From Flammeovirgaceae bacterium 311 (GTDB lineage Bacteria; Bacteroidota; Bacteroidia; Cytophagales; Cyclobacteriaceae), in contig CP004371.1 in assembly GCA_000597885.1 (NCBI GenBank), positions 4,803,001 to 4,867,000 of the forward strand: 64,000 nt of DNA, read 5' to 3'. Below, one piece after another: positions 8,332 to 17,895 of this stretch. A program made the translations under genes and the position numbers. How positions within the stretch are numbered: the stretch's first letter is position 1; every line of letters begins with the position of its first letter. Under the pieces are notes generated by a model that was not told where the DNA came from, searched no databases, and was given only the letters and a program-made list of their open reading frames with translations.

Positions 8332-11300
8332 TCATTTCACCACCCCTGCTCTGGAGCTGGCGTATTCCGAGGGGGTCATGCCAAATTGCTTCAGGAAGTT
8401 TCTGCCAAAGCTGGTCTGGGAGTTATAGCCTACAATGTTGGCAATCTCATAGATCTTATATTCGCCCTCTGACAGGAGCTCTGCTGCTTTTTTCAGGCGG
8501 GCTATGTTAATGAGCTCGTTGGGGGTCAGGTTGGAGATGGCCTTTATTTTGCGGTACAGGGTAGGGCGGCTCATGTTCATGATCTCTGCCAGGTGATCCA
8601 CATTCAGGTCGGCATCGGCTATGTTTTTGTAGATGGCTTCGTTAAGCTTCTCCAGGAACAGCTCATCGGCCTTGGTGTAGGCAATGCTTTTCAGGTGTAC
8701 CAGAGGCGAGCTGGAGAAGTAATCTTTAATTTTATTCCGGTTGGTGAGCAGGTTGGTAATCTGCACCTTCAGGTGCTCCGGAGAAAATGGCTTTTCGATG
8801 TAAGCATCTGCGCCTGACTCCAGCCCTTCGATTTTAGCCTGCAGGCTGTTTTTAGCTGTGAGCAGGATAATGGGAATATGGCTGTTGTCGATGTTAGCTT
8901 TGATCTGTTTGCAGAGTTCAAAGCCTCCCATACCTTCCATCATCACATCGCTTACAATAAGCTGTACGCTTTCTTTCTGCAGCATCTCCAGTGCCCTTTC
9001 TGCATTGTTAGCCTTTAAAATGTGATAATCAGCACTTAACTCACCGGCTATAAATTCAAGCATTTCCCGGTTATTCTCTACCAGCAGCAGGTAGGGTTTT
9101 GTTTCTCCTGCTGGTTCCTGCTCTTCTTTATGGGGCTCCGGGCTGTTGGCCTCTGCCAGCTGATCATCATAAAAAGTAAATTCGTTATCCTGGTGTAGCG
9201 GCAGGTTTAGTACAAAAATATTCAGATCACTTTGGGCTTGCTTCAGCCCAAGAGTTCCTTTATGCAGCTCTGCCAGCGAGCGGGAGAGCGACAAGCCAAT
9301 ACCTGTGCCCAACTCATTTTCCGATTGTTTCAGGCGGAAGAAAGGCTCAAAGATCTTCTGCTTCATCTCGTAAGGGATCAGGTGGCCGTCGTTCCTGATC
9401 TCAATTACAAACTCCTTGTCGGCAGCAGAAAGCGGCATAAAATTTACCTGCACCCTGCTCTCTGCATATTTCAGTGCATTGTTCAGCAGGTTGCTCAGGA
9501 TCTTGGTAAAAGCTTCCTTATCCACAAAGGCATAAAGCGGGGCTTCGGGCAGGTTGAGCTTGTAGCTTAGGCTTTTTTGCTCTGCCGCCGGCTTAAACCT
9601 GTAATAGGTCTCTTCTACCAGTTCTGAGATATTTACCCTTACAAAGTTAAGGCTAAAGCCTTTGGTTTCTGTTTTGCGGAAATCGAGCAGCTGGTTGGTC
9701 AGGTCCAGCAGCCGCGTTGTGTTCTTATTCATGATCCGGAGGCTGTCCTTCAGTTCAGGATAATGGGTCGCTGTTCTGATGACATTTTCAAGTGGACCTT
9801 TGATCAGCGTAAGCGGAGTTCTGATCTCATGCGCTACGTTGGTGAAAAACTCAATTTTTGCCTGGTAGATCTCCTTCTCCTTTTCACTTTCCAGCAGCTT
9901 TATTCTTCTTAGACTTTTGCGCTGGGCCACACGATGGTAGTAGGTTACACCCAGGAGCAACAATGATATGCCAAGCAGGGCATAGAATACATAAGCCCAG
10001 GAGCTGGCCCAGAATGGAGGCAGAATCTCTATTTCCAGCGTAGTAGCTTTATCAATCCACAACCCGCTGCTGTTGGAGGCCTTCACCTGAAAAGTATAGT
10101 TGCCCGGGGGCAGCTGGGTAAAATATACTTTTCGGTTAGTTTTCAGGTAAGTCCAGTCCCTGTCCAGCCCTTCCATTTTATAGGCGTATTCTGCCATGCC
10201 GGGGGCTGTGTAGCTTAGTGCGGCAAAATCAAGGCTAAAGGACGACTGGTTGTGGTTCAGCACAATCTTATCCGTGAAAGTGATTGAATTTCGGAGGGGA
10301 GAATTCGGTTTGTTTACCGGCAGTTCCTGGTTATGCACCTGAATGCCTGTTAAGTAGATAGGGGGGATGTAGGTGTTTTTGAGAAAACGGGAATGGTCAA
10401 AGCGCATCAGGCCTTTAACGGTGCCAAAATACATGGTGCCATTGGTATCCATGTATGAGGAGCCATAGTTTAGCTGATCGCTTAACAGTCCATGGGCCTT
10501 TGTATACACAATCATCTCCGCTGTGCCCGGGTTATACCACACAAGTCCTTTGGAGGTGCTTATCCACAGGTTTTTATCTTTGTCTTCCAGCACCCGGTAG
10601 GTAACATTGCTGGGAAGTCCTTCCCGGGTATTTATTCTCCTGAAATTGCCCTCCTGCCGGTCAAACAGGTTCAGGCCATCTTCGGTGGTAATCCATAAAT
10701 TTTGCTTGCTGTCTTCAAAAATACCATTGATGGCGTTGTTGCTTAGGCTACTGGCGTTGTTGGCCTCGTTTTTGTAAAAGCCTTTTTGCCGGGTGGCGGG
10801 ATTGTAGTAGTACAGGCCATCGCGGTAGGTGCCGGCCCAAAGCACCCCCTTCGAGTCCTCGAATATGATTGTATAAAACTGATCAGGAAAGGCAGGCAGA
10901 GGATCAAAATTATCGTTTTCTGCATTGTACTGACAAATTCCTGCAGCGGTACCTACTAGTATTTGCCCGGAGCGGGTTTTTAAAATGGAGTAAACAAAGT
11001 CACTTTTCAAAGCACCCTCCTGAGGGTCTGCACCATAATGGCGGATGATCCTGCCGGTTTTAATATCCATGACATCGAGCCCCTGGTGAAAGGTGCCGAT
11101 CCACAACTCATCGCCAGTGGTTAAAAGGCCATGAATGTTATAGTGCGAAAGTCCCCGCTTTTGGTCAGTAGGTTTGTAGTTGGTGAACAAGCCTGATTTA
11201 GGATCAAATTTGTTGAGCCCGGCATCTTCAGTTCCAATCCAGATATTCCCCAGCCGGTCCTGGCAAATTTCGCGAACGGCATTTCCGCTAATGGAATTCT

Positions 11301-12354
11301 CATTCATTTTCGGAAAAAACTTTTCAAAGGGAGTATACTGCTTTGGGTAATAATTAACGCCGCCAAAATAGGTGCCTGCCCAGATTCCCCCCTCCTGGTC
11401 TTTATACAGGGTATACACTGCGTTATCGGAAATGGAGTAGGGGTTGTTATAGCTTTTCTTCAGGTTGGTGATAATGCCCTGCTCCAGGTGATAAATGTAC
11501 ATACCCGCCTCGGTAGCTACCCAAAATTCATTTTCGCTGCTCCTTACAAAATCCCGCACAAACAGGGCAGAGCTGTCTGTATCGTGGGTGAGGATATCCT
11601 GATAGGTTAAATGTCTGGTATTAAATAGCTTAAAGCCCTGGCTTTGGGTGCCCACCAGGATAGCTTCCTGTCCGCCTGCATAAATAGTTTCAACCCATTT
11701 TGTTGCTGCAGGTTTAGAGTGTTCAAATATATCAAAACTTACAAACGCATCATGTGTGGCATCGTATCTGTTCAGGGTGCCTGTGGTACTCGAAACCCAT
11801 AATGTGCCATCACTGCCTGTGCAAAGGGAGGTTGCCTGAAAGTATTTATTGCTTTCATAAGATTGCAGTACCTGCCTGCTTCTGTTGTAGCGATACAGGG
11901 TAGAGCCTGATATAAACCACAAATTACCCTTTTTGTCTTCTGCAATGTCTTGGATATAGCTGTTGGTGGTGATCTTCAGCAGGCTGAATTTTTCTGTTTT
12001 TTCATCATACTGATAAAGGCCCTTGTCGGTGCCTACCCAAAGATAGCCCCCACTCTCAAAAAGGGTTTGAATAAAATTGCTGCCAATGCTGCTTGAATCA
12101 CTGGCATCGGTGCGGAATACTTTAAAGGTATGACCATCGAAACGGTTGAGCCCGTCTTTTGTGCCAAACCACATAAACCCCTGCTGATCCTGCAGGGTGC
12201 AAATCACAGAGTTATGCGACAGGCCCGACTCTACCTGGTAATTTCTGAAATAGTAAGATTGGCCGCTTAGCGACTCCCCCAGGAAGAGAAATAAAGCCAC
12301 CAGCCATACTGCTTTATAGTTCAAGGTATTCCACATATCAGGGCCCTGTATCAA
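8332..12354 (-). CDS. Hybrid two-component system regulator (sensor kinase, receiver and AraC domains in one protein)
   Basis: A 1340-residue PUL regulator. After a signal peptide come about a dozen two-component-propeller repeats (for example GFMWFGTKDGLNRFDG, GNIWIGTEDAGLNKF), then a Y_Y_Y domain (about 690-775) and a transmembrane helix (WAYVFYALLGISLLLLGVTY, about 780-800). A histidine kinase follows, with phospho-His in VAHEIRTP near residue 842 and a GTGIGLSL ATP lid, then a receiver with phospho-Asp in IVSDVMMEGM and Lys in IEKPF. The AraC helix-turn-helix (MSRPTLYRKI to PSEYAS) closes it. The periplasmic propeller normally binds an oligosaccharide of the target glycan. It is divergent from the GH2-SusCD-GH43 operon, its probable target. 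Confidence 0.95.
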   Translation of the reverse strand: MIQGPDMWNTLNYKAVWLVALFLFLGESLSGQSYYFRNYQVESGLSHNSVICTLQDQQGFMWFGTKDGLNRFDGHTFKVFRTDASDSSSIGSNFIQTLFESGGYLWVGTDKGLYQYDEKTEKFSLLKITTNSYIQDIAEDKKGNLWFISGSTLYRYNRSRQVLQSYESNKYFQATSLCTGSDGTLWVSSTTGTLNRYDATHDAFVSFDIFEHSKPAATKWVETIYAGGQEAILVGTQSQGFKLFNTRHLTYQDILTHDTDSSALFVRDFVRSSENEFWVATEAGMYIYHLEQGIITNLKKSYNNPYSISDNAVYTLYKDQEGGIWAGTYFGGVNYYPKQYTPFEKFFPKMNENSISGNAVREICQDRLGNIWIGTEDAGLNKFDPKSGLFTNYKPTDQKRGLSHYNIHGLLTTGDELWIGTFHQGLDVMDIKTGRIIRHYGADPQEGALKSDFVYSILKTRSGQILVGTAAGICQYNAENDNFDPLPAFPDQFYTIIFEDSKGVLWAGTYRDGLYYYNPATRQKGFYKNEANNASSLSNNAINGIFEDSKQNLWITTEDGLNLFDRQEGNFRRINTREGLPSNVTYRVLEDKDKNLWISTSKGLVWYNPGTAEMIVYTKAHGLLSDQLNYGSSYMDTNGTMYFGTVKGLMRFDHSRFLKNTYIPPIYLTGIQVHNQELPVNKPNSPLRNSITFTDKIVLNHNQSSFSLDFAALSYTAPGMAEYAYKMEGLDRDWTYLKTNRKVYFTQLPPGNYTFQVKASNSSGLWIDKATTLEIEILPPFWASSWAYVFYALLGISLLLLGVTYYHRVAQRKSLRRIKLLESEKEKEIYQAKIEFFTNVAHEIRTPLTLIKGPLENVIRTATHYPELKDSLRIMNKNTTRLLDLTNQLLDFRKTETKGFSLNFVRVNISELVEETYYRFKPAAEQKSLSYKLNLPEAPLYAFVDKEAFTKILSNLLNNALKYAESRVQVNFMPLSAADKEFVIEIRNDGHLIPYEMKQKIFEPFFRLKQSENELGTGIGLSLSRSLAELHKGTLGLKQAQSDLNIFVLNLPLHQDNEFTFYDDQLAEANSPEPHKEEQEPAGETKPYLLLVENNREMLEFIAGELSADYHILKANNAERALEMLQKESVQLIVSDVMMEGMGGFELCKQIKANIDNSHIPIILLTAKNSLQAKIEGLESGADAYIEKPFSPEHLKVQITNLLTNRNKIKDYFSSSPLVHLKSIAYTKADELFLEKLNEAIYKNIADADLNVDHLAEIMNMSRPTLYRKIKAISNLTPNELINIARLKKAAELLSEGEYKIYEIANIVGYNSQTSFGRNFLKQFGMTPSEYASSRAGVVK

Positions 12355-12434
12355 TAGATATTGCTGCTTATTAAAGATAGCTACAAAGCTTCTACATCTT
12401 GTATCAAACTTCCATAAATCGTCTCAAATATGCG

Positions 12435-12450
12435 TTACAATCGTTTGCAA
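12435..12450. promoter_or_regulatory. LacI-type operator-like palindrome, copy 1
   Basis: The site reads TTACAATCGTTTGCAA: two 7-base half sites around a central CG, the layout of LacI/GalR-family operators. Its inner 13 bases CAATCGTTTGCAA recur as a perfect inverted copy at 12537-12549. Confidence 0.5.
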
Positions 12451-12536
12451 CAATTTTTTGAGATGAATTGATGAAATTCTGATCTGCTGAAAGGGCTGGT
12501 ATAAATCCTTATCCCCGTTCTTGCATGCACTGGTTA

Positions 12537-12552
12537 TTGCAAACGATTGAAA
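12537..12552. promoter_or_regulatory. LacI-type operator-like palindrome, copy 2
   Basis: The site reads TTGCAAACGATTGAAA, again 7+2+7 around CG. Its centre lies 102 bases from that of copy 1, close to ten helical turns, so one protein could bridge both by looping. No LacI-family gene is present in the window. Confidence 0.5.
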
Positions 12553-12734
12553 TACCCTGAAGAGGCATATACTCTTCCATAAGCATTGGCTGCGGATGTA
12601 GAAGCTCCGGTCTTGTTTTTTGCAGCTTCCGGAGCAGGGAATGAGTAGGGGAGCAGCCTTCAGCAACGATCAGAAACAAATTTTGCTGCCGGATGCAGCA
12701 GCTTGTATGTGGCAACTTTAACCTCTGTAGGCCT

Positions 12735-14606
12735 ATGAATAAATTATACCTGTTTATTCTTTTTAGTTTACTGATATCAGAAGGCCCGGCGAAGGCTCAG
12801 CAAAAGGGCTGGCAGCCCGTCTCCGGTAAAATAACGACTCCCTGGGCAGCGCAGCTGAACCCTGCTGCGCCGCTGCCGGAATACCCGCGTCCGCACATGG
12901 TTCGCGAGCACTGGCAAAATATAAACGGACTCTGGCAGCACGCCATTACGCCAAAAGAGCAGTCTGCCATTCCTGGCCAGTTCAGCGGAAATATTTTAGT
13001 ACCCTTTGCCGTTGAATCTGCCCTGTCGGGCGTGGGTAAAAGAGTGGGCAAAGACAGTGTGCTCTGGTACAGAACAACTGTTAATGTACCGGCCCGGCTC
13101 CGGCAGCAAAAACTACTGCTCCACTTTGGGGCTGTTGACTGGCAGAGCCAGGTATGGGTGAATGGAAAAGAGGTAGGCTCCCACGAAGGTGGCTATGACC
13201 CCTTTTCTTTTGATATTACCCCTTACCTGAACAGGGGCAGCCAGCAGGAAATAGCCGTTCGGGTGTGGGACCCCACCGACGAAGGCCCGCAGCCCCGCGG
13301 CAAACAGGTAAACAACCCCCATGCCATCTGGTACACCCCTGTTACAGGCATCTGGCAAACGGTTTGGCTGGAGCCGGTGCCGCAAACTTACATAGCCGCC
13401 ACACGCCAAACACCTGATATAGACCAGCAAACACTAACAGTAACGGCACAGCTGGAAAACCAGCAACCAAAAGACCGCATCAGGATCACAGCCCTGGATG
13501 GAAAAACAAAAGTAGCAGAAGCAGAGGTAGCAGCAGGAGCAGAAGCCCTGTTACAGCTGAAAGAACAGAAGCTCTGGTCGCCAGAAGATCCCTTCCTCTA
13601 CAATCTGCAGGTGGCCCTGGTGCGCAACGGGCGTGTAATCGATAGGGTAGACAGCTATTTCGGGATGCGGAAGATCAGCATGGAAACAGATGAGAAGGGC
13701 ATTCAGCGCATGCTCCTCAATAACAGGTTTCTATTTCAGTTTGGTCCGCTGGATCAGGGCTGGTGGCCCGATGGGCTCTATACTGCCCCCACCGACGAAG
13801 CCCTGCTGTTCGATATTCAGAAGACCAAAGAGATGGGCTTTAACATGATCCGCAAGCATGTAAAGGTGGAGCCCGCCCGCTGGTACTACCACGCCGACAA
13901 GCTGGGCATGCTGGTGTGGCAGGATATGCCCAATGGCGACTGGGGCGGACGCTGGGGTAGCAAACCAGGTGTAGACGGTATAGGCGAAGACATGGAGCGT
14001 ACGGAAGAGTCGGAAAAAATATTCCGCACAGAGTGGGCGGCCATTATGGACGACTTCCACAACTTCCCCGGCATTGTGGTGTGGGTACCTTTTAACGAAG
14101 CCTGGGGCCAGTTCAAAACTGCAGAAATCACCAAATGGACCATGGACAGAGACCCTTCCCGCCTGGTTAACAGTGCCAGTGGCGGCAACTTCCATCCGGT
14201 GGGCCATATCATCGATATCCATAATTACCCCGACCCGGCCATGCCGCGGGCAGATCTTTTTGGCAAAGACAGAATACTGGTTTTGGGAGAATATGGAGGC
14301 CTGGGCCTGCCCATGGAAGGACATACCTGGCAAACCAAGGATAACTGGGGTTACCAGAGCTTTAAGAATGCCGATGAGCTTTTCGATAAATACAAAGAAT
14401 TTATTGACCGCCTGGAAGACATGATCCCAAAGGGCCTATCGGCAGCCATCTATACCCAAACCACTGATGTGGAAATAGAAACCAACGGGCTGATGACCTA
14501 TGACCGGAGAGTAATAAAGATTCCGGCAGAGCAGCTAAGGGATATTCACAGCAAACTTTACAACGATGAGCTGGTGGAGCTCGGCGAAGCAGAAATCCAG
14601 GAATAG
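12735..14606 (+). CDS. Glycoside hydrolase family 2 enzyme (secreted)
   Basis: I chose the ATG at 12735 because MNKLYLFILFSLLISEGPAKAQ is a good signal peptide; the frame stays open to 12693. The 623-residue protein has the GH2 order: sugar-binding sandwich (HFGAVDWQSQVWVNGKEVGSHEGGYDPF), Ig-like domain, then TIM barrel from MIRKHVKVEPARWYYHADKLG. The acid/base Glu is E455 (VPFNEAWGQF) and the nucleophile E519 (LVLGEYGG). It is shorter than classical LacZ, as usual for the secreted beta-glycosidases of PULs. Substrate could be a beta-galactoside, beta-glucuronide or alpha-L-arabinopyranoside; the motifs do not decide. It is 38 bases upstream of SusC. Confidence 0.9.
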   Translation: MNKLYLFILFSLLISEGPAKAQQKGWQPVSGKITTPWAAQLNPAAPLPEYPRPHMVREHWQNINGLWQHAITPKEQSAIPGQFSGNILVPFAVESALSGVGKRVGKDSVLWYRTTVNVPARLRQQKLLLHFGAVDWQSQVWVNGKEVGSHEGGYDPFSFDITPYLNRGSQQEIAVRVWDPTDEGPQPRGKQVNNPHAIWYTPVTGIWQTVWLEPVPQTYIAATRQTPDIDQQTLTVTAQLENQQPKDRIRITALDGKTKVAEAEVAAGAEALLQLKEQKLWSPEDPFLYNLQVALVRNGRVIDRVDSYFGMRKISMETDEKGIQRMLLNNRFLFQFGPLDQGWWPDGLYTAPTDEALLFDIQKTKEMGFNMIRKHVKVEPARWYYHADKLGMLVWQDMPNGDWGGRWGSKPGVDGIGEDMERTEESEKIFRTEWAAIMDDFHNFPGIVVWVPFNEAWGQFKTAEITKWTMDRDPSRLVNSASGGNFHPVGHIIDIHNYPDPAMPRADLFGKDRILVLGEYGGLGLPMEGHTWQTKDNWGYQSFKNADELFDKYKEFIDRLEDMIPKGLSAAIYTQTTDVEIETNGLMTYDRRVIKIPAEQLRDIHSKLYNDELVELGEAEIQE

Positions 14607-14644
14607 CACCAACAATTTTACCTACTTATACTAACCAACAACTT

Positions 14645-17600
14645 ATGAAAAAAGGATTTACACATTGGTTAAGCATGTTTGGTCTTGCATTAGCAGTGTG
14701 TTGTCTTGCCTCTGCAGCTTCAGCACAACATTCAGCCAGTCTGAATCCGCTGAAAGCAGAACAGGGGGCAGGGCAAACGCATGCTGCTGGCCTTCCATAC
14801 AAGGCTGTCGGCCTGCTGCCGGGAAGTGAACCATATGCTGCAGTTCCGGCAGCAGTACAGGCACACAACAGCATATTTGCTGCTCGCAAAGTAACAATTG
14901 CCTTAGAGCAGATCGTAACGGGAAGGGTGACCGACGAAACCGGTGAAGGCTTGCCCGGGGTGTCTATTCGGGTTAAAAACACCACTGTTGGTGCCGTAAC
15001 CGATATGGACGGTAATTACAGACTAAGCATACCGGATGAGTACCAGCAGCCTGTCCTGGTTTTTTCTTTTGTGGGTTATCAGGACAGGGAGGTGCCAGTC
15101 GGAAATCAGTCTGTGATCAATATACAGTTGATGGAGGATGTGGAATCACTGCAGGAGCTGGTGGTGATTGGTTATCAGACGGTGCAGAAGAAAGACGTTA
15201 CCGGTGCGGTAGGAGTGGTGAGCCCTGAAAACGCAAGCAGGGTAACGGCAGCTTCTCTGGCAGAGTCCATTCAGGGTCTTGCGCCAGGGGTTACCGTCAG
15301 AAACTCCGGAGCTCCAGGTACGGGCGCTGCTATAGAAATAAGAGGCGTTGCCAGTTTTAGAAATACCAGTCCCCTGTATGTTATTGATGGCATGATCTCA
15401 GATGCCAACCCAACCATCAACACCAACGATATAGAATCAATACAGATACTAAAGGATGCTTCTGCTGCTGCTATTTATGGTTCCAGGGCGGCAAACGGTG
15501 TTGTTATTATCACGACCAAACAAGGCAAAGAAGGCCCGGCAAGGGTTAGTTTCACTGCTAAATATGGCGTGCAGCAGATCCCAAAACGCTGGGATGTGAT
15601 GAACCGGCAGGAATTTTCTGCCATGCAGCGCAGGCAGTATGAGAACTCAGGCTTAACCCCGCCACCCAGCCTAAGTGACCAGTTCAACCCCGGTGTTGAT
15701 ACCGACTGGCAGGATGAAGTGATCCGTACCGGGACCATGCAGGATTACAATGCCACTATTTCAGGAGGATCAGCTTCTGGTAACTACCTGGTTTCAGGTA
15801 GCTATTTTACCAATGATGGTGTGCTGATCGGCAACTCTTTTGATAGAGGCGCCTTGCGTATCAATTCCAAAACCGAAAAAGGACGCGTAACCTTTGGTGA
15901 GAACCTGCTGCTCACTTATTCCACCCAGAAAGCACCCTGGGTAGGTAATCCTTTTTACGATATGCCGCAGCTGCTGCCGGTAATTCCCGTACAAAGCGAC
16001 AATTACATAACAGCGGCTAACCCCGAGGGCTGGGGCATAGGTACTACCAATGCTGTTACCTACGCCTGGAATCCTATTGCCGTTAATGAGATTGCTACCC
16101 GACAAAGTAACTATTCAAAGTTGGTGGGCAATGCTTTTGTGGATGTAAAGATCTTTGATGCGCTTACGTATCGTTTCAATGCAGGGGCTGAAGCAAGCTT
16201 CGACTATTCCAGATTTCTGCAAAAGCGCGGAGAATACCGTTTTAACCAGCCTGCGGTACCTTCTCTGGTAAATGAAGATCGTTCCAGGTTCAGCAGTTTG
16301 CTTTTTGAGCATACGCTCAATTTTAATCAGACATTTGACAGGCATGACATAAACGGGGTAGTGGGTTATTCTCAGCAGGCAACCCAAAGAGAATTAACTT
16401 CCGGCGGCCGCACCAACCTGCAGAATTTTGATGGAGAATATCTGACCACCATCAATTCTGCTACAGGAGAGTCTGTGAGCTATGGCGAAACACCCGTTAA
16501 TTATAAGATCAGGGGCTTCCTGGGTCGAGTGAATTATACCTTCGATGATAAGTATTTGGTAACCTTATCAGGCCGCTACGACCAGGATTCAAGGTTTGCC
16601 TCTGAATACCGCTCCAGCTTTTTCCCTTCTGTAGCGCTTGGCTGGCGCCTTAGTGACGAAAATTTCTTTCAGGTACCCTTCATTTCAGATTTAAAATTAC
16701 GGGCTTCCTGGGGTAAATTAGGTATAGTAACAGTTGATTCCTGGGAATATATCGGTTTCCTGAACAGCAATCCAAGGGCCATTTTCGGTCCAGACCAAAC
16801 ACCATTCGTTGGTGCACTGCAGGCGCGGCTGGCTAATCCGGATTTGCGCTGGGAAGAAAGAACCAGCCGGAATATTGGCTTCGATGCTGGTTTCCTCGAT
16901 AACAGGATCACCCTGTCGGCAGAGTATTATAATTCGCTGTCGGAAGATGTGCTCCTGAATTTGCCCATTGCCTGGTACCTGGGCAACCTGGGGGGCGATC
17001 CTGCCGTGAACGCTGCCTCTATCCGCAACCAGGGTGTGGAATTGGCAGCTACCTACCGTAGTGTGGCCAATGCTTTTAAATGGGATGTTTCTGCAAACAT
17101 TACTACCATTAAAAACACGGTTGAAGATGTAGGTAACCAGGGCGAAGGCATCAATTACCTGCAAACCGGTATTACCCGTACACAGGAAGGTCGGTCTGTT
17201 GGTGAGTGGTACCTGCTGCAAACCAACGGACTTTTCAGGAGCCAGGCAGAAATTGATGCCTATACCAATGGTGAGGGTGAATTGATACAGCCATTTGCAC
17301 AACCAGGCGATGTTCGCTTTGTGGATGTAAATGGCGATGGCACCATTAACCAGCAGGACAGGACATTCAGAGGCTCCCCCTGGCCTACACTGCAAGCCGG
17401 TGCACAGTTTAATGCATCTTATGGAGGCTTTAGCCTTAATATGCAGCTGGTGGGTGTTTTTGGACAGGAAGTAATGAATGGCGTACGCCAGGTGCTGGAC
17501 AGTTACCAGAACACTAATTTCAGAAGAGACATCAATCCCTGGTCGCCAGACAATCCCGGTGGCACCGACCCAAGGCTTGGGGTTGCCACCGATGATCCGG

Positions 17601-17887
17601 GTTTGAGCGATAATGCAAGACTGGAAAGCGATCGCTGGCTGGAGAATGCTTCTTATGTGCGCATACGTAACCTTGAGCTGGGGTACCAGCTGCCACAAAC
17701 CTTTTACGACCGCTTTAATGTGCAGAATGCCCGCATTTACATCAGCGGCCAAAATCTGTTTACCATCACCAAATACTCCGGCCTTGACCCCGACGTAACC
17801 GGAAACGGACTTTTGGAAAGAGGTTTTGATAACGGCAACTGGCCCGCCAGCCGTGTATTTTCCATAGGCTTACAACTTGGACTTTAA
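14645..17887 (+). CDS. SusC/RagA-type TonB-dependent outer membrane glycan transporter (PUL 1)
   Basis: 1080 residues. After the signal peptide (ending near ASAASA, residue 27) there is an unusual low-complexity stretch of about 60 residues. The carboxypeptidase-like domain follows (VTGRVTDETGEGLPGVSI to about residue 160), then the TonB box region (LQELVVIGY), the plug (SPLYVIDGMI, IQILKDASAAAIYGSRAANG) and a 22-strand barrel ending in FSIGLQLGL. It imports oligosaccharides across the outer membrane with the SusD protein encoded 8 bases downstream. Expression should follow the hybrid regulator next door. Confidence 0.97.
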   Translation: MKKGFTHWLSMFGLALAVCCLASAASAQHSASLNPLKAEQGAGQTHAAGLPYKAVGLLPGSEPYAAVPAAVQAHNSIFAARKVTIALEQIVTGRVTDETGEGLPGVSIRVKNTTVGAVTDMDGNYRLSIPDEYQQPVLVFSFVGYQDREVPVGNQSVINIQLMEDVESLQELVVIGYQTVQKKDVTGAVGVVSPENASRVTAASLAESIQGLAPGVTVRNSGAPGTGAAIEIRGVASFRNTSPLYVIDGMISDANPTINTNDIESIQILKDASAAAIYGSRAANGVVIITTKQGKEGPARVSFTAKYGVQQIPKRWDVMNRQEFSAMQRRQYENSGLTPPPSLSDQFNPGVDTDWQDEVIRTGTMQDYNATISGGSASGNYLVSGSYFTNDGVLIGNSFDRGALRINSKTEKGRVTFGENLLLTYSTQKAPWVGNPFYDMPQLLPVIPVQSDNYITAANPEGWGIGTTNAVTYAWNPIAVNEIATRQSNYSKLVGNAFVDVKIFDALTYRFNAGAEASFDYSRFLQKRGEYRFNQPAVPSLVNEDRSRFSSLLFEHTLNFNQTFDRHDINGVVGYSQQATQRELTSGGRTNLQNFDGEYLTTINSATGESVSYGETPVNYKIRGFLGRVNYTFDDKYLVTLSGRYDQDSRFASEYRSSFFPSVALGWRLSDENFFQVPFISDLKLRASWGKLGIVTVDSWEYIGFLNSNPRAIFGPDQTPFVGALQARLANPDLRWEERTSRNIGFDAGFLDNRITLSAEYYNSLSEDVLLNLPIAWYLGNLGGDPAVNAASIRNQGVELAATYRSVANAFKWDVSANITTIKNTVEDVGNQGEGINYLQTGITRTQEGRSVGEWYLLQTNGLFRSQAEIDAYTNGEGELIQPFAQPGDVRFVDVNGDGTINQQDRTFRGSPWPTLQAGAQFNASYGGFSLNMQLVGVFGQEVMNGVRQVLDSYQNTNFRRDINPWSPDNPGGTDPRLGVATDDPGLSDNARLESDRWLENASYVRIRNLELGYQLPQTFYDRFNVQNARIYISGQNLFTITKYSGLDPDVTGNGLLERGFDNGNWPASRVFSIGLQLGL

Positions 17888-17895
17888 GCCCATTA

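Larger units (their letters stand above)
12355..12734. other. Divergent promoter region between the hybrid regulator and GH2
   Basis: A 380-base non-coding stretch that must hold the promoters of the regulator (leftward) and the GH2-SusCD-GH43 operon (rightward). It contains two LacI-type palindromes (12435-12450 and 12537-12552, listed separately). I found no exact TAnnTTTG element on either strand. The short frames across it (such as 12424-12666 minus) have no family resemblance. Confidence 0.6.

Noticed and set aside
13361-13380. GGCAAACGGTTTGGC, another LacI-like palindrome
   Set aside because: It lies inside the GH2 coding sequence and its spacing differs from the two promoter sites; likely chance.
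13731-14333. 200-codon minus-strand frame opposite the GH2 barrel
   Set aside because: Overlaps the GH2 catalytic residues in antisense and has no family pattern.
16718-17752. 344-codon minus-strand open frame inside the first susC gene
   Set aside because: The plus strand is an unmistakable SusC barrel; the minus frame is low-complexity antisense.
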